64,000 bases of DNA from Helianthus annuus. Its lineage: Eukaryota > Streptophyta > Magnoliopsida > Asterales > Asteraceae. Shown here piece by piece: positions 21,817 to 32,943 of the stretch; positions within the stretch are counted from its first letter, which is position 1; every line of letters starts with the position of its first letter. The stretch lies in contig NC_035449.2 of NCBI RefSeq assembly GCF_002127325.2, forward strand, positions 82,059,657-82,123,656, read 5' to 3'. The position numbers and the translations under genes are program-made. A model generated the notes under the pieces. That model had not been told where the DNA came from. It ran no database searches and was given only the letters and a program-made list of their open reading frames with translations.

Positions 21817-22263
21817 ATGTCAAGCCAGAATAGTGGGACCTCCTCAGCACATTCAAGAAACAGTCATAGGGAACGAAGGCCTTCCATTGAAGCAACTCTT
21901 GTACGCTATGTAATGGCACTACGAGAAGCTCTCGAAGAAATGACATCCGTAGAAGAAGTCCTAATCGACCGTATTAATTATCTCACGGTGGGGCTGGAAA
22001 ATAGTTTTCAAGAAATCAACCTCTTGCACCAGAGGTTGAACATTCTTGTAACACCTCCCATGGAACCAATCCTTCCCCATGAGGATTGGAACTTAGCACT
22101 TGGAGTAATTAACCCCACCGGATGGGATGACGTCCCCGCGGAACCTCCTCTTGAAAACCTACAAGAGGATCCGGTGGAAGTCACACCCCCTCAAAACGAT
22201 GATGCCAATGAGCCCGCCTTTCTTCTCCCTCGGGAGATAGAAGAATGGCTCAACGACGTGTGA
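21817..22263 (+). CDS. 148-residue ORF of element B, unknown
   Basis: The frame starts MSSQNSGTSSAHSRNSHRER, directly after an acceptor-like TTTTTTTAG. An in-frame upstream extension to 21580 exists but runs through a palindrome pair and looks non-coding. A Ser/Arg-rich start is followed by a helical, heptad-like region (VRYVMALREALEEMTSVEEV to about residue 80), then a Pro-rich and strongly acidic tail (WDDVPAEPPLENLQEDPVEV) ending EWLNDV. It is the only sizeable ORF in B and has an internal promoter-like block 440 bp upstream. I do not recognise the family; it is not gag or pol. Being kept open in an otherwise gutted element suggests it may matter, but it could also be chance. Confidence 0.45.
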   Translation: MSSQNSGTSSAHSRNSHRERRPSIEATLVRYVMALREALEEMTSVEEVLIDRINYLTVGLENSFQEINLLHQRLNILVTPPMEPILPHEDWNLALGVINPTGWDDVPAEPPLENLQEDPVEVTPPQNDDANEPAFLLPREIEEWLNDV

Positions 22264-24131
22264 GGGGCCATACCCGTAAAAGAAGTTCTTCAAGCCGCAT
22301 TCAACCGAGAAAATTATCTTTTTCAGAAATTTTGCTCTTAAAATAAACTATAGGCTAGGACTTCTTTGTGGTGTCAAATTTCTTGTGTTTCTTGACCTAC
22401 CTAAGTTTTTAGTTTTTGCTTTTATTTTCTAGGAGCTTTTGTAATTCTCTCTTAAATGAATGATGGTTTTTAATTATTTGGAGTTTGGATGATGTTGTAA
22501 TGGATAAAACACACTCGGGATGGTGAAGGATACTAAGGGAAGCTTGAACCCACACCTCATGGACAAAAACAGAGCCACCCGACATTTTTTCTTCATTACA
22601 GCAAGTTCAGCACGGGGCCGTGCTTAGCCAACACGGCCCGTGCCCAAGGGTCTACAGAAAAATGCCCAGTTCAAGTACCTGGACACGGGGCGTGTTCCGT
22701 GCCCAGCCTTCTATTACATTTTGATACTGGCGATCTGAACATGGGGTCGTGCTCGGTCAACACGGGCCCGTGTCCAGACGCCCAGTAGCATAATTTTTTT
22801 GTTTTTAAATACCTTCTTACGCATTCAATCAACCTGAAAATTTATTTTTGGGACACATTGAGGACAATGTGTAATTTAAGTGTGGGGGGATGCTAAAACC
22901 CTGAATCTTGCAAGTTCTAATTACAAGCCTTACACAAAACTCTATTAGAACCGCTAATCACCCCAATTTTTTTTTTCAAAAATTTTTCATTTTTTTACTT
23001 GTCTTGGTTTAAATTGGGAATAACAAGTTCTAAAAAGGTTATATTTTTACAACTTTACAACCGATAGCGACATGATAAAAAGAACCAACATAAGAAAATT
23101 ATGAAACGGCATGACAAATCTAGTTAAAATTTGATTATATATACTTGATCACATTAATAAACCCATTCCCACAAAAAGTGAGTTTTGAGCCTTTATTGAG
23201 CATACAAATACACATCTTTAAACTAAATGCCCATTTTTCGTTTCTTGTGTGAATAGCCGCTTGGTTTCTTACGACTCTAGAACTTGCCATGACGATACAT
23301 TCCCGGTCCTTACCAACTTAAACCCAAGTAAGTAAGGACTAACCCTTTTTCTTTTCAACACCATTATTTTTCATTTTTTACCACCTACCGAAAATCCCCC
23401 TAGTTAACCCCTTTGATTCTAAAACTTTTCATTTCTAAACCCACAAAACAAACACCCCTTTACCCACCAAAACCCCTTTTTCATTTTAAACCCTTTATTT
23501 TAGTAAAAAGCTCGGTCTTCATGTGACATTCCTTATAAAAAAAAGTCTAGCAATAAACAAACAAGTTCCTCAAAGAAACTTTGTTTAAAAATGCTTCGTT
23601 TGCATAAAAAGTCACAAAAACAAAAAGTTTTACGATGACCGGCGCTTTTTATGCCTTTCGCGCTTTTCTACTAACCACTAACCCAAAACCACCTACCTTT
23701 AACCTAAGCCTAACCCTTCCCCAAGTCCTCTTGATATTTACAAAGGTTTAAAGTTAAAAAGTATGAGGATTGATTGTTTGGCAAGCATATGGTAGAAGTA
23801 AGTTCCATGCCGGTCTCGAGTGTTTCACAAAAATACATCTTCAGCCGAGTGTTGAGTGATCTCCCGTGAGGTATGTGAACTTGTATATAAATAGAATTTT
23901 TAAAGAGGCATGTTATGCACAAATAAGTAATTTCTCTTATGAAACGTTCTAAATAAATCATAATGAATAGGATTGTAAATAGCATAAAAAATAAAGCCTA
24001 ATAAAGATCTTGGAATCCCGACACTCAAGTCAAGCCCAAAACTTCTCTTCTACCCATTCCATTTGGGTGTGTAAGTCACATTAAGAAGAGTTTTGCTTGA
24101 GGACAAGAAAAGATTCAAGTGTGAGGGTATT
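22264..24131 (+). other. B interior 3' part, non-coding
   Basis: AT-rich, with three further palindrome pairs (about 22610-22780) and a GTGTGGGGGGATGC run at 22881. No ORF that I would call. A polypurine-type stretch (AGTGTGAGGGTA) precedes the 3' LTR at 24132. Confidence 0.5.
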
Positions 24132-24916
24132 TGATTTGTGTAAAATGCAACATATAAATTACATCAAATGAGGCATAAAACTAACCCTTTTTTGGTACTA
24201 ATGTTGGAAAAAGTGTGCTTTTGTCTTCCTTTTGTATTTTCAGGATTAAATAAGCGTAAATGAACAAAAGAAGCAAAAATGCAGCCAAATCTAACATAAA
24301 TACAAGAAAAGGAATAAACGTGGCATGCCCGACCCCTCGACAACATCTTCCCAAGTAAAAACAAGAGATCAGAAGGATGAACACGACCCCGTGTCCAGCG
24401 GACACCGGGGCATGCTCAAGTGTCTGTAGAAAGTACAAAGTTGTACATGCTTCGATTTGCCAACACGGGGGCGTGCCCAGCTCAACATGGCCGTGGTCAA
24501 CGCTAAGATTCGCAGAATCCAAGCAAATCTTGATAGTACAGATACGCTTCTGCACACGGGGCCGTGCCCAGCGGACACGGGGGCATGTGGAGCTAATACA
24601 GACAAACTGCAATTAATGAAGAAAGAGAAAGTGGATGGACACGGGGCCGTGCCCAATGGACACGGGGCAGTGTCCGAGCTTCTGTGCATGCTATAAATAG
24701 AGGTGCTTGGTTCACTTCAAAGGCATCCCTTGGCAAACCACCTCTCTCCCACTTCACCCAAACTCCACCACCATCACAACCCACATCCACCACCATCATC
24801 CATCATCCATCTTTGAGTGTGTGTAGTAGTCTCGGGATCCAAGATTGATAGTAAGAGTTCTTGTCAATCAAAGGCCATGTTTGCCTAAGTCTCTTACATC
24901 ACTTGGTGAAGACAAG
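24132..24916 (+). repeat. 3' LTR of element B, first part
   Basis: Starts TGATTTGTGTAAAATGCAAC, matching the 5' LTR start, and is cut at 24916 by element A (target duplication ACAAG at 24912-24916). It has the TATA box at 24691-24700. It contains palindromic sequence where the 5' LTR has the 31-bp copied block. Confidence 0.9.
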
Positions 24917-27900
24917 TGTAACACCTCGAAAATTTACGTCCAATAATGCATTGACACGTGTCATAGATTTCCGGTATGTGAAAACATACTTTAGAGGGAC
25001 TAAAGTTGACAAACGGTGAAAACTATGGAACGTAAGGGTCCAAAGTGTCAACAATGGATAAATAGACTCTATAATAACCCTACATAATGTTTATAACCTT
25101 AAACGGATGGATCATGGATCATACGAAGCAGAAATTGCACGAAAGTGAGGAATTACAAACTGCAGGGGCCAAAAGTGTCAACATGTTGAATTTATACCTC
25201 TGAGTGATCTTTTGGCAGACCCGAAGCTTTCTAATGCTAAAATATACTCACTAGAATATGTGGTAAAAATTTCATGAAGTTTCGTTATCGTATGAGAAAG
25301 TTATGGCCAAAACCGTACTTGAGGGGTTAAAAGCGTCAACGTCGAAATTCATGACTTTTCGGGTGAGCGCAAAGTTATCCGAGGACATTACCATGTTGGT
25401 AAATGTCCCAAGCTTCTTAAAAACCAAGTTTGAGGGTTTACGAGTCAAAATAAATAGCCGAAATCTTGCGTGCTAAGACAGGGACCAAAACTGCAACATT
25501 TGAAAACTGTTTGGACCTGCAGAACCCCAGGCGGCCCGCCTGGGCTACCTTACGCGGGCCGCGTGCCCCTACCAGCTCCAGAAAATCGCGAAAATTGGTT
25601 TTTGGGTCTGTTTTGTGAGTGCTTAACAGCTATCATCACCTCCCATTTGCACCAATTGAAAGACATGCAACATTGGACACCTGGAAGCCTCTCCAAACAC
25701 CTGAATTCCCATTTATATCAGATCAAAGCTTCACATTTTGAGGGTCTTGGGTAGTAAACAAGAACACAAGCAAACTTTCATAACTCACAAGGCTTTCCAG
25801 GAGCAATCTGATCGACAAGGCAACTTCCAAGTGTTATCTAGGCTGCATTAGGACCTTTGTAAGCATTCATATCATCCTCTAATTCGTTCTAGCTTTGATT
25901 ATTAGCAAAATGTCAATCCGTTGTTCATATGGTTTGACTTTTCGATTAAACGAGTTTGGCTCTGTCATTTCTCAAATTGAAACCACTTATAAGTTGGTAT
26001 TTATGTGGGAAACAAACCCTCAAAAAAGGTATTCTCTGATTCCCACTCTAAGCATGCTATTTGTCGAGTCAAAGTTGTTCTTAAAAAGTTAACAGGAATC
26101 GTTTTTGCGAAATATAGCATAAATGGTAATATAGATGACATGCAATCAGTTTGATCATCAAAATAACTTTAAAATAAATGTAAGAATATGTTTTATCATG
26201 ATCAACTCGACAATCCTTAGTATAAACTCGGATCGGAACCGAAAGTCTTATAAAACGGCTTTTTCGTTGACTCTCGATTCGGATCCTTGCATGCATGTTT
26301 GAGATCTGCATTAGAGTTTATTTTTGACCATTTTTATTTAAGTTTAACTCTCTGGAATTTTTACAACTTGAGTCTATGCTTAACCGGTTCATATGCATGT
26401 TTCCGATTTATGCTTAAAGTTGACTATTTTGCCCTTTTTGATATAAAACGTGATGTTTGGAAAAGTGAAAGAGTTGAAATCTTTATTTCTGATTTATAAA
26501 CGTGCACCGAAAATTTGAGATCAGTTGGTGGTCCAGATTTTGAGTTATGGCCGATATCGTAAAACTATAGTCTTATGTTAAATAAACGGCACATTTAGCG
26601 TATAACCTATTTAAGGCCACTTTTTGATATAAAACTTTTTACCCACTGATGTTATATAATATTTTGAGGTTTTTGAAGATTTTTATTTAAATTTTGGCTG
26701 ATCGTATCATAGGTCGCTAAGTTGATTCGGTTAATGCCGGTTTTGACCGTTTAAGCCATAAAATGAGTTTTATAAATCCTTTTGACCCCAAACCTTTTTC
26801 TACTGATTTTATTTGTTAAATAAATTATTTTGAGCATTCTGGAAATATAAAAATCTCAGCTTTCCTTTAAAAACCCGGAAACGGCTCTAAATCGCATTTT
26901 TAAGCATTTTTAGCGCATAGTAAGCGTTATACTCATATTAAACATATAAGATTCATACCTACTGATGTATTTAGTATATTTTCATATAATAACAGTAAGT
27001 ATAATATTTTGAACTCAGATTTCCAGTTTTGACATTTTTAGCCCTTGTGAAATTACTAAAATACCCCTACGGTGCATAGTTTGATTTTAAGCGATAAGTT
27101 TCATAAACGGGTCATACCCTACTGTTATAATATGTCAAATTAAGTATATATACTGTATAAATCAGACCTGTAACTCAGATTTCCAATTTAACTCTTTTAT
27201 AATCTCTTAAATGACCAAAATGCCCTTATAAGGCATAAATTGAATTTAAATTCATCCGGGGCATAATAGAACATAACTTGCTGATATTATATCATATTTA
27301 AAGCATATTATCTCAGGGAACTTGCATATGACTCTTTTGGCTACCCGTAACGCTCTTTTAGCGTTCGGTTCGGTTTATGTAACTAGTTTGCATAAATTGA
27401 CCGAAACGGGTCAAACGTTATCATTTTTGTCTCAAAATCCAGAATGTATTTAGTATACCCATATTATACAAGTATTCAAACTTGTCGGGTCTAAATCACA
27501 TTCTATCCAGTCTTCGCTTAATCGTGCGCTTGAACCGTATCATCCTTAAAACTAACCGGTCTAAGTTTAGGCTTAATTAAAGACCCGTTAGTATTCTAAT
27601 TGGTTATTTATACCATCGTTCCAGACTAGAGCCTTCCGGTAAATTGTACCTACGCTTACTTAAGTGAATACGGCTGAGTTATTATAATTCTTGCTATTTA
27701 AGACAGGAGCTAGCTCAGGTAAATACTCTTAACTTATTTTCCCTATTACGGGCTTGGGATACGGTAATATAAATACCGCATGGTCAGGTATGGGATTCGA
27801 AGACCAATGAGTCGGGAAATCCAAATAACCTGTTTTAATTCGTATTGGGATACGGTAATATAAATACCGTATCATCCTTAAAACTAACCGGTCTAAGTTT

Positions 27901-28886
27901 AGGCTTAATTAAAGACCCGTTAGTATTCTAATTGGTTATTTATACCATCGTTCCAGACTAGAGCCTTCCGGTAAATTGTACCTACGCTTACTTAAGTGAA
28001 TACGGCTGAGTTATTATAATTCTTGCTATTTAAGACAGGAGCTAGCTCAGGTAAATACTCTTAACTTATTTTCCCTATTACGGGCTTGGGATACGGTAAT
28101 ATAAATACCGCATGGTCAGGTATGGGATTCGAAGACCAATGAGTCGGGAAATCCAAATAACCTGTTTTAATTCGTATTGCTTGACTGAAACATTGGGGGT
28201 TAATGCGACCGTGTCCTGGATATCCTTGACTCATTAATTGCAATGGCCACGACCTAAGCACGGGGTGTAGGCATACACCTGACAGATGCTATATGCTTAT
28301 TAGTTGATTATACCCAATAAGGGATTCCCAATAAGGGAATAGTGGTGTGTCGGTTAATCTTGAACCGGCATAGAACCGGGCCCCGTATGTAGAGCAAGTT
28401 ATGTAAAACTGATAACATGAGATATAGTTTGTCCCAAGTATAAAAGATTAATCTTGCCTTGTGCATCTTAATCAAGTGTCAAAATAGTTTTGTGCCTTGT
28501 GCGCCTAAACCAATTTTCATAAACTCTTTTCAAATGAGTCAGTTGAGTGTATTTACTAGTGAAAACTGACGTATTTTCCAAAGTCTAAGTGACAGGTACA
28601 AGTACGTAATAGGCTGGAAGCTGCTCAGGGCGTTAATAAGGAATCTTGCAAGTTCTAGGCGCCTAAAGTCTGTTGAACAACATTATCTTATTTTTAAGAT
28701 CCGCCTGTGGATCCTCTACTTTCCGTTGTAATACTTGATATTACTTTATATTCGGATTGTAGTATATTTATCGCTTGCTTCCGCTGTGCATTTATAATTT
28801 GTGTTGTTTGACTATGATGTTATCAACTACGTCACGATACTCCCCACCGGGCCCACCGGTGACACGTGGAAATTCGGGGTGTGACA
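24917..28886 (+). repeat. 5' LTR of element A (3970 bp)
   Basis: Homologous over its full length with the 3' LTR at 35252-38888 but 333 bp longer because of an internal duplication (27537-28179). It carries a GC-rich palindromic patch at about 25530-25565 (GGCGGCCCGCC, then GCGGGCCGCG). Confidence 0.95.
27537..28179 (+). repeat. 311-bp direct duplication within A 5' LTR
   Basis: Copies at 27537-27847 and 27869-28179, both beginning GTATCATCCTTAAAACTAAC and ending TTCGTATTG, separated by 21 bp (27848-27868) that repeat GGATACGGTAATATAAATAC from within the unit. The 3' LTR has a single copy, so this arose after insertion or as a reverse-transcription error. Confidence 0.9.
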
Positions 28887-28889
28887 GGT

Positions 28890-28902
28890 TGGTATCAGAG
28901 CC
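28890..28902 (+). other. primer binding site, initiator tRNA-Met type (element A)
   Basis: TGGTATCAGAGCC lies three bases after the LTR end GTGTGACA, identical to the site of element F. Confidence 0.95.
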
Positions 28903-29052
28903 AACATTGAGTGAATTAAACACTAGCCTTTTGTGTTTAATCTCAATGACACAATAGCACATTCCTTAAAAACTTCTGAGTCTAGACTTAACATAGGAAT
29001 GCCCTCATCTCTATTCGGAGAATTTTTGTTTTCAATTCTATATATTCTTGAT

Positions 29053-29340
29053 ATGTCGTCAAGCAAAGAAGCTACAATGGAAATTCTCCCCATTAGAAGC
29101 CTAGGGAAGGCTGAGCTTCGTACTGAGACCAGGATTAACGTACGACCAAGGAGAGGACATTCAGAACAAGAAAATGAAGGAGAGACTCCTTTTACTGAAG
29201 ATCGTTTCCTTAAAAGTCTTTATAACGATATTTATCTTTTGGTCCCTTTGAGGACAACATCATCTCTTTTAAGTCCCTTTTTGGGCAATTCAGTATTTTT
29301 AGAATCATTGGAATACTTTATCAAAATTTCATTTATTTAA
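29053..29340 (+). CDS. small leader ORF of element A
   Basis: A 95-codon frame beginning MSSSKEATMEILPIRSLGKA, about 150 bp after the primer site, counterpart of the frame at 3103-3291 in element F. It includes a basic stretch (RINVRPRRGH) followed by an acidic one (SEQENEGETPF). An in-frame extension back to 28933 lacks a counterpart start in F. No known domain; expression unproven. Confidence 0.4.
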   Translation: MSSSKEATMEILPIRSLGKAELRTETRINVRPRRGHSEQENEGETPFTEDRFLKSLYNDIYLLVPLRTTSSLLSPFLGNSVFLESLEYFIKISFI

Positions 29341-29693
29341 TATATAAGAATATAATATATGAAATAAATTAAAGTAACATTCCTTTTTGCAAAGATCTAC
29401 CATTATATTAAGATGACAAAATCTAAAAAGGGACAAGACCTAGCTCAGGTGTCATTTAAGACAGAGCCAAGATGGTATCTCCATAATTAGATTCAGATCC
29501 ATAATTAACGTCTCAACTTAGGATTGATCTGCGTTATGTTAAAAGAGAATCTTAGGGATGAAACCTAGCCACGTGTCGTCGCAGACATGGCCAAGATGGT
29601 AGAACCTGTCAAAAAGATTCCAAATTTATGTTAACATCTGAAAGTATGTTAACATGCTGGGCAAATTGTGATGCAGCATAAATCACACAGGCC

Positions 29694-29933
29694 AAATTTG
29701 AAAATTGGGATTTATTTAAAATTCCCTGTAAGTAAAATAGCCATCCATTAAGGATGAAGTGCCTACGGGTAATAAATTTGAAAATTGGGATTTATTTAAA
29801 ATTCCCTGTAAGTAAAATAGCCATCCATTAAGGATGAAGTGCCTACGGGTAATAAATTTGAAAATTGGGATTTATTTAAAATTCCCTGTAAGTAAAATAG
29901 TCATCCCTTAAGGATGAAGTGCCACGGGCTATA
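29694..29933 (+). repeat. 80-bp tandem repeat, three copies
   Basis: Units begin at 29694, 29774 and 29854 with near identity; the third has a few changes (GTCATCCCTTAAGG for GCCATCCATTAAGG). It lies within the leader of A. Confidence 0.95.
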
Positions 29934-31770
29934 ATACACTGTCCAATTGCGACACCGACAGTTGTGATCTTTGAGATTCCCTGTCCTAAGGGGGTGAGCT
30001 ATGCTCAAAACCCTCTAGTCGATAATCTGGTCGTCATGTCATTATTATGACCACCGAACGACAGTTGATTAAATTAATGGCACTGATCATGGCGTCATGT
30101 CATTACTGTGACCGCTGAACGTCTCATCAGTGCAATGACTATATGTCTTAACATCTTACGAGATGTTAATTGATAGGCCCACGGGCCAAAAATTTTAATA
30201 AAGACAGTCGTAACCTATGACTCCCTGTCAGAAAAAGGTAATGAACTAGGTTCAAACCTCAAGGCTTTGATTCTCTGAAATCCTAGCTTCTAATTGATAA
30301 ATGTCCTTGTGACTAGGCCTTGGTGCCACCCCAATATCCGTAATGTTTTATAACTAGGATAAATTGTAATGCCTTGATTCTCAGAAATCATGACTTATAA
30401 ATTAAACTTGTCTACTCGACTAGGCCATTTGTGCCATTACTATCTTATAAATTAGATTCATGATAAAAATCCTGAATAAAATAAATATTATTCCTTTTCC
30501 GTTCAGTGTATGTATTAAGGAGAATCTTAAAAGATTTGACCTAGCTTGAATGTCATTGAAGACCTTGCTAAGATGGTAAAACCTGTTTAGAAGAGATTCA
30601 GATCCTGATTAACACTTGAAAACGTGTTAACACTCCCGACAACAGTGATGCGGTAAAATCACGCTTGTCATCTCTATGTTAGGAACTTCCAAACCCCTTA
30701 ATTAGCCTATATAATCGATAGGAATCGTGGCTAATAAACGTCGAACATGATGTACACATCTAAACATCCACTTGGGATGTATACCTACGGGCGAAGACGC
30801 ATACATGAAAAAGATAGTTCTATTTCATAACTTCTTGTCAAAACAATGAGTTAGGAAATTTTCCTATCCAAAGGAATCATTGATTATGTTTTAAAAAAAT
30901 TTCCCTAGTGACAAGGCGTCTGTGCCATCAAAAAGTCCTTTGGAACAAGCCCTTATGCTATATAAAGTGTCGGTACGACATTGACAGTCGTGACGTGTGT
31001 CCCCTGTCTATTAAATATGAAGGATTATATTCCGTTCAAACTCCAAAGATGGTTTAACTAAAAACCTAGGCTAAGCATAATCAAATAAATTTAATACTAT
31101 CTAGTGGTCCATATGGTTGAGTTACACCATAACTATTTAAGCGCCGCGTTCGACAATTCGCTGTATAATTAATCAATTATTATTACATGGTTAGTTAGCC
31201 TTCAAAGCTTTACCACGGCTGACTCCTCTGGGGCTCACAATCATCTAGTTAGTCAGAATGATGTACATTGACTAGCCTTTGTCGCAAAATAAATTACCTT
31301 CCAAAAGATGACGGTTGTAGTCTTTGACTCTCTGTCCAAAGGTGAAGAACTATGTTCGAACCTTAAGATCTCTGATCCAATAAAATTGCAGCTTATATAT
31401 TAATGCCTTAAGTGCCATATTTTGTATGTCCTTGTGACAAGGCCTTCGGGCCTATGATTATTAACGTCCTTCAAGGCAAGCCTTCTAACTATCTAAAGAT
31501 TGACGTTATGACAAGGACAGTTGTGACATTGTGACCCCCAGTCGAAAGGTAATGGACTCGGTCCAAACCATAAACGAAACTGATGGTCATTTTTGACCTA
31601 GGCTAAATATAATTGACATACTTTCTAGTAGCATACTATAAGGGAGTTATAAACCTAGCAGCCATTATGGTTTAGTAATACCATGACTTTATAAATCATC
31701 CGTTACGATGATTCCATAATAACTTGCATCTAAGCATATGTTATTTTGGTGTTAGTACCAAAGCTCCAGA

Positions 31771-32943
31771 ATGGAGGTTTCCGACGAAGCACACAGCAAT
31801 ACAGCGGCTAAAAACAAGGATGCAAATATAAATATAAATGTTAATGGCACTACTCTTCAGGCCTTGTTTAGCACAGCAATTAGTGAAGTTGTGGATAAGG
31901 TCCTTGAGAACAAAAAGGAACCGAGTGTCACTCACTCAAAGATCCATACGGAAACGCATACATCAGCTCGTAAGGAGAGCTCCGTTCACTCTTCAGATGA
32001 AAAGAGCGAACCTCAGGAGATAGTACTCTATGATAAGCCCCGTTCAACTGAGGGCGGGTGCACCTACAAATATTTCGTCTCATGCAAACCCAGAGATTTC
32101 AATGGCGAAAAAGGAGCAATTGATGCTATGGAATGGCTTGAGGAAATGGAAACGGTTGTGGACATCAGCGATTGTGCTGATAAGGACGTAGTAAAATTTG
32201 TTTCACAATCTTTTAAGGGAGAGGCTCTTGTATGGTGGAAGGCCATGATGCAATCCACGGGGAAAATTCCCCTATACCTTATGGGGTGGTCCAAGTTTGT
32301 GGACCTTATCAAAGAGAACTACTGTCCACAACACGAAGTGGAAAAGGTGGAGACAGATTTTCTGAATCTCACAATGAAAAACCTAAATTGTCAGCAATAT
32401 GTTACCGACTTCAACTCCCTATCTAGACTAGTACCCTACTTAATTACCCCGGAACCAAAACGCATTGCGCGTTTCATCGGTGGTTTAGCACCAGAAATAA
32501 AAGGGGATGTTAAGGCTTCAAGGCCAATCAGCTACAGATCAGCTGTAGATCTATCCTTGTCTCTCACTCTAGATGTAGTGAGACAAAAGTCGTTCATGAA
32601 TGAAACTAATGACAAAAGACAAAGGGAGGAGGATAACTCTCAGAGTCCTAAGAGGAGCAAATCCAATCTCTACAATAACCAACAGGATTCCAACAAAAAG
32701 CCTACATGCAAAACCTGCAAAAGAAGACATTGGGGGCAGTGTCGATTAAACCAAAAGATAAAGCAATGTGGCATCTGTAAAAGAGCTGGCCATCAGTCCC
32801 ACGAATGTAGGGACATGAAGGATGCAAACTGTTTCAGTTGCGGTGAAAAGGGGCACATCAGTACTAATTGCCCTAAGGCTGCCAAGAAAGGAGCAGCTAG
32901 GCCTGGAAAGGATAAGAAAGGAACCGCCTGGACTACCGGTTGA
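31771..32943 (+). CDS. intact gag of gypsy element A
   Basis: A 390-residue gag polyprotein with no interruptions. Residues 1-95 are an acidic, Ser/Thr-rich start; KYFVSCKPRDFNGEKGAIDA lies near 101-120 and SFKGEALVWWKAMM near 153-166; PYLITPEPKRIARFIGGLAP follows. A basic Gln/Asn/Lys-rich linker leads to three knuckles: CX2CX3HX3C (CKTCKRRHWGQC), CX2CX4HX4C (CGICKRAGH) and CX2CX4HX4C (CFSCGEKGH), and a Lys-rich tail ends TGTAWTTG-like before the stop. Gag assembles the particle and binds element RNA. It is the only intact gene in A, and the gag of F is its closest relative here. An intact gag beside a dead polymerase fits an element that supplies or needs only gag in cis. Confidence 0.9.
   Translation: MEVSDEAHSNTAAKNKDANININVNGTTLQALFSTAISEVVDKVLENKKEPSVTHSKIHTETHTSARKESSVHSSDEKSEPQEIVLYDKPRSTEGGCTYKYFVSCKPRDFNGEKGAIDAMEWLEEMETVVDISDCADKDVVKFVSQSFKGEALVWWKAMMQSTGKIPLYLMGWSKFVDLIKENYCPQHEVEKVETDFLNLTMKNLNCQQYVTDFNSLSRLVPYLITPEPKRIARFIGGLAPEIKGDVKASRPISYRSAVDLSLSLTLDVVRQKSFMNETNDKRQREEDNSQSPKRSKSNLYNNQQDSNKKPTCKTCKRRHWGQCRLNQKIKQCGICKRAGHQSHECRDMKDANCFSCGEKGHISTNCPKAAKKGAARPGKDKKGTAWTTG

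Larger units (their letters stand above)
28903..31770 (+). other. untranslated leader of element A with repeated modules
   Basis: A 2.9 kb leader made of diverged modules. A CCTGTC...GAAC/GTTCAAACC phrase recurs near 29975, 30225, 31010, 31330 and 31535, and a GACWAGGCC...GTGCCA phrase near 30310, 30410, 30910 and 31435. An 80-bp unit starting AAATTTGAAAATTGGGATTT is repeated three times at 29694, 29774 and 29854. The leader of F shows the same phrases. Confidence 0.7.

Noticed and set aside
26287..26499. Conserved 70-codon frame present in both LTRs of A (also 36621-36833), with a related antisense frame in F
   Set aside because: Conservation is explained by LTR homology; the frame has no start context, no domain and lies inside untranslated LTR sequence.
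29694..29933. CRISPR-like array
   Set aside because: Units are contiguous 80-bp tandem copies with no unique spacers, in a retroelement leader of a plant genome.
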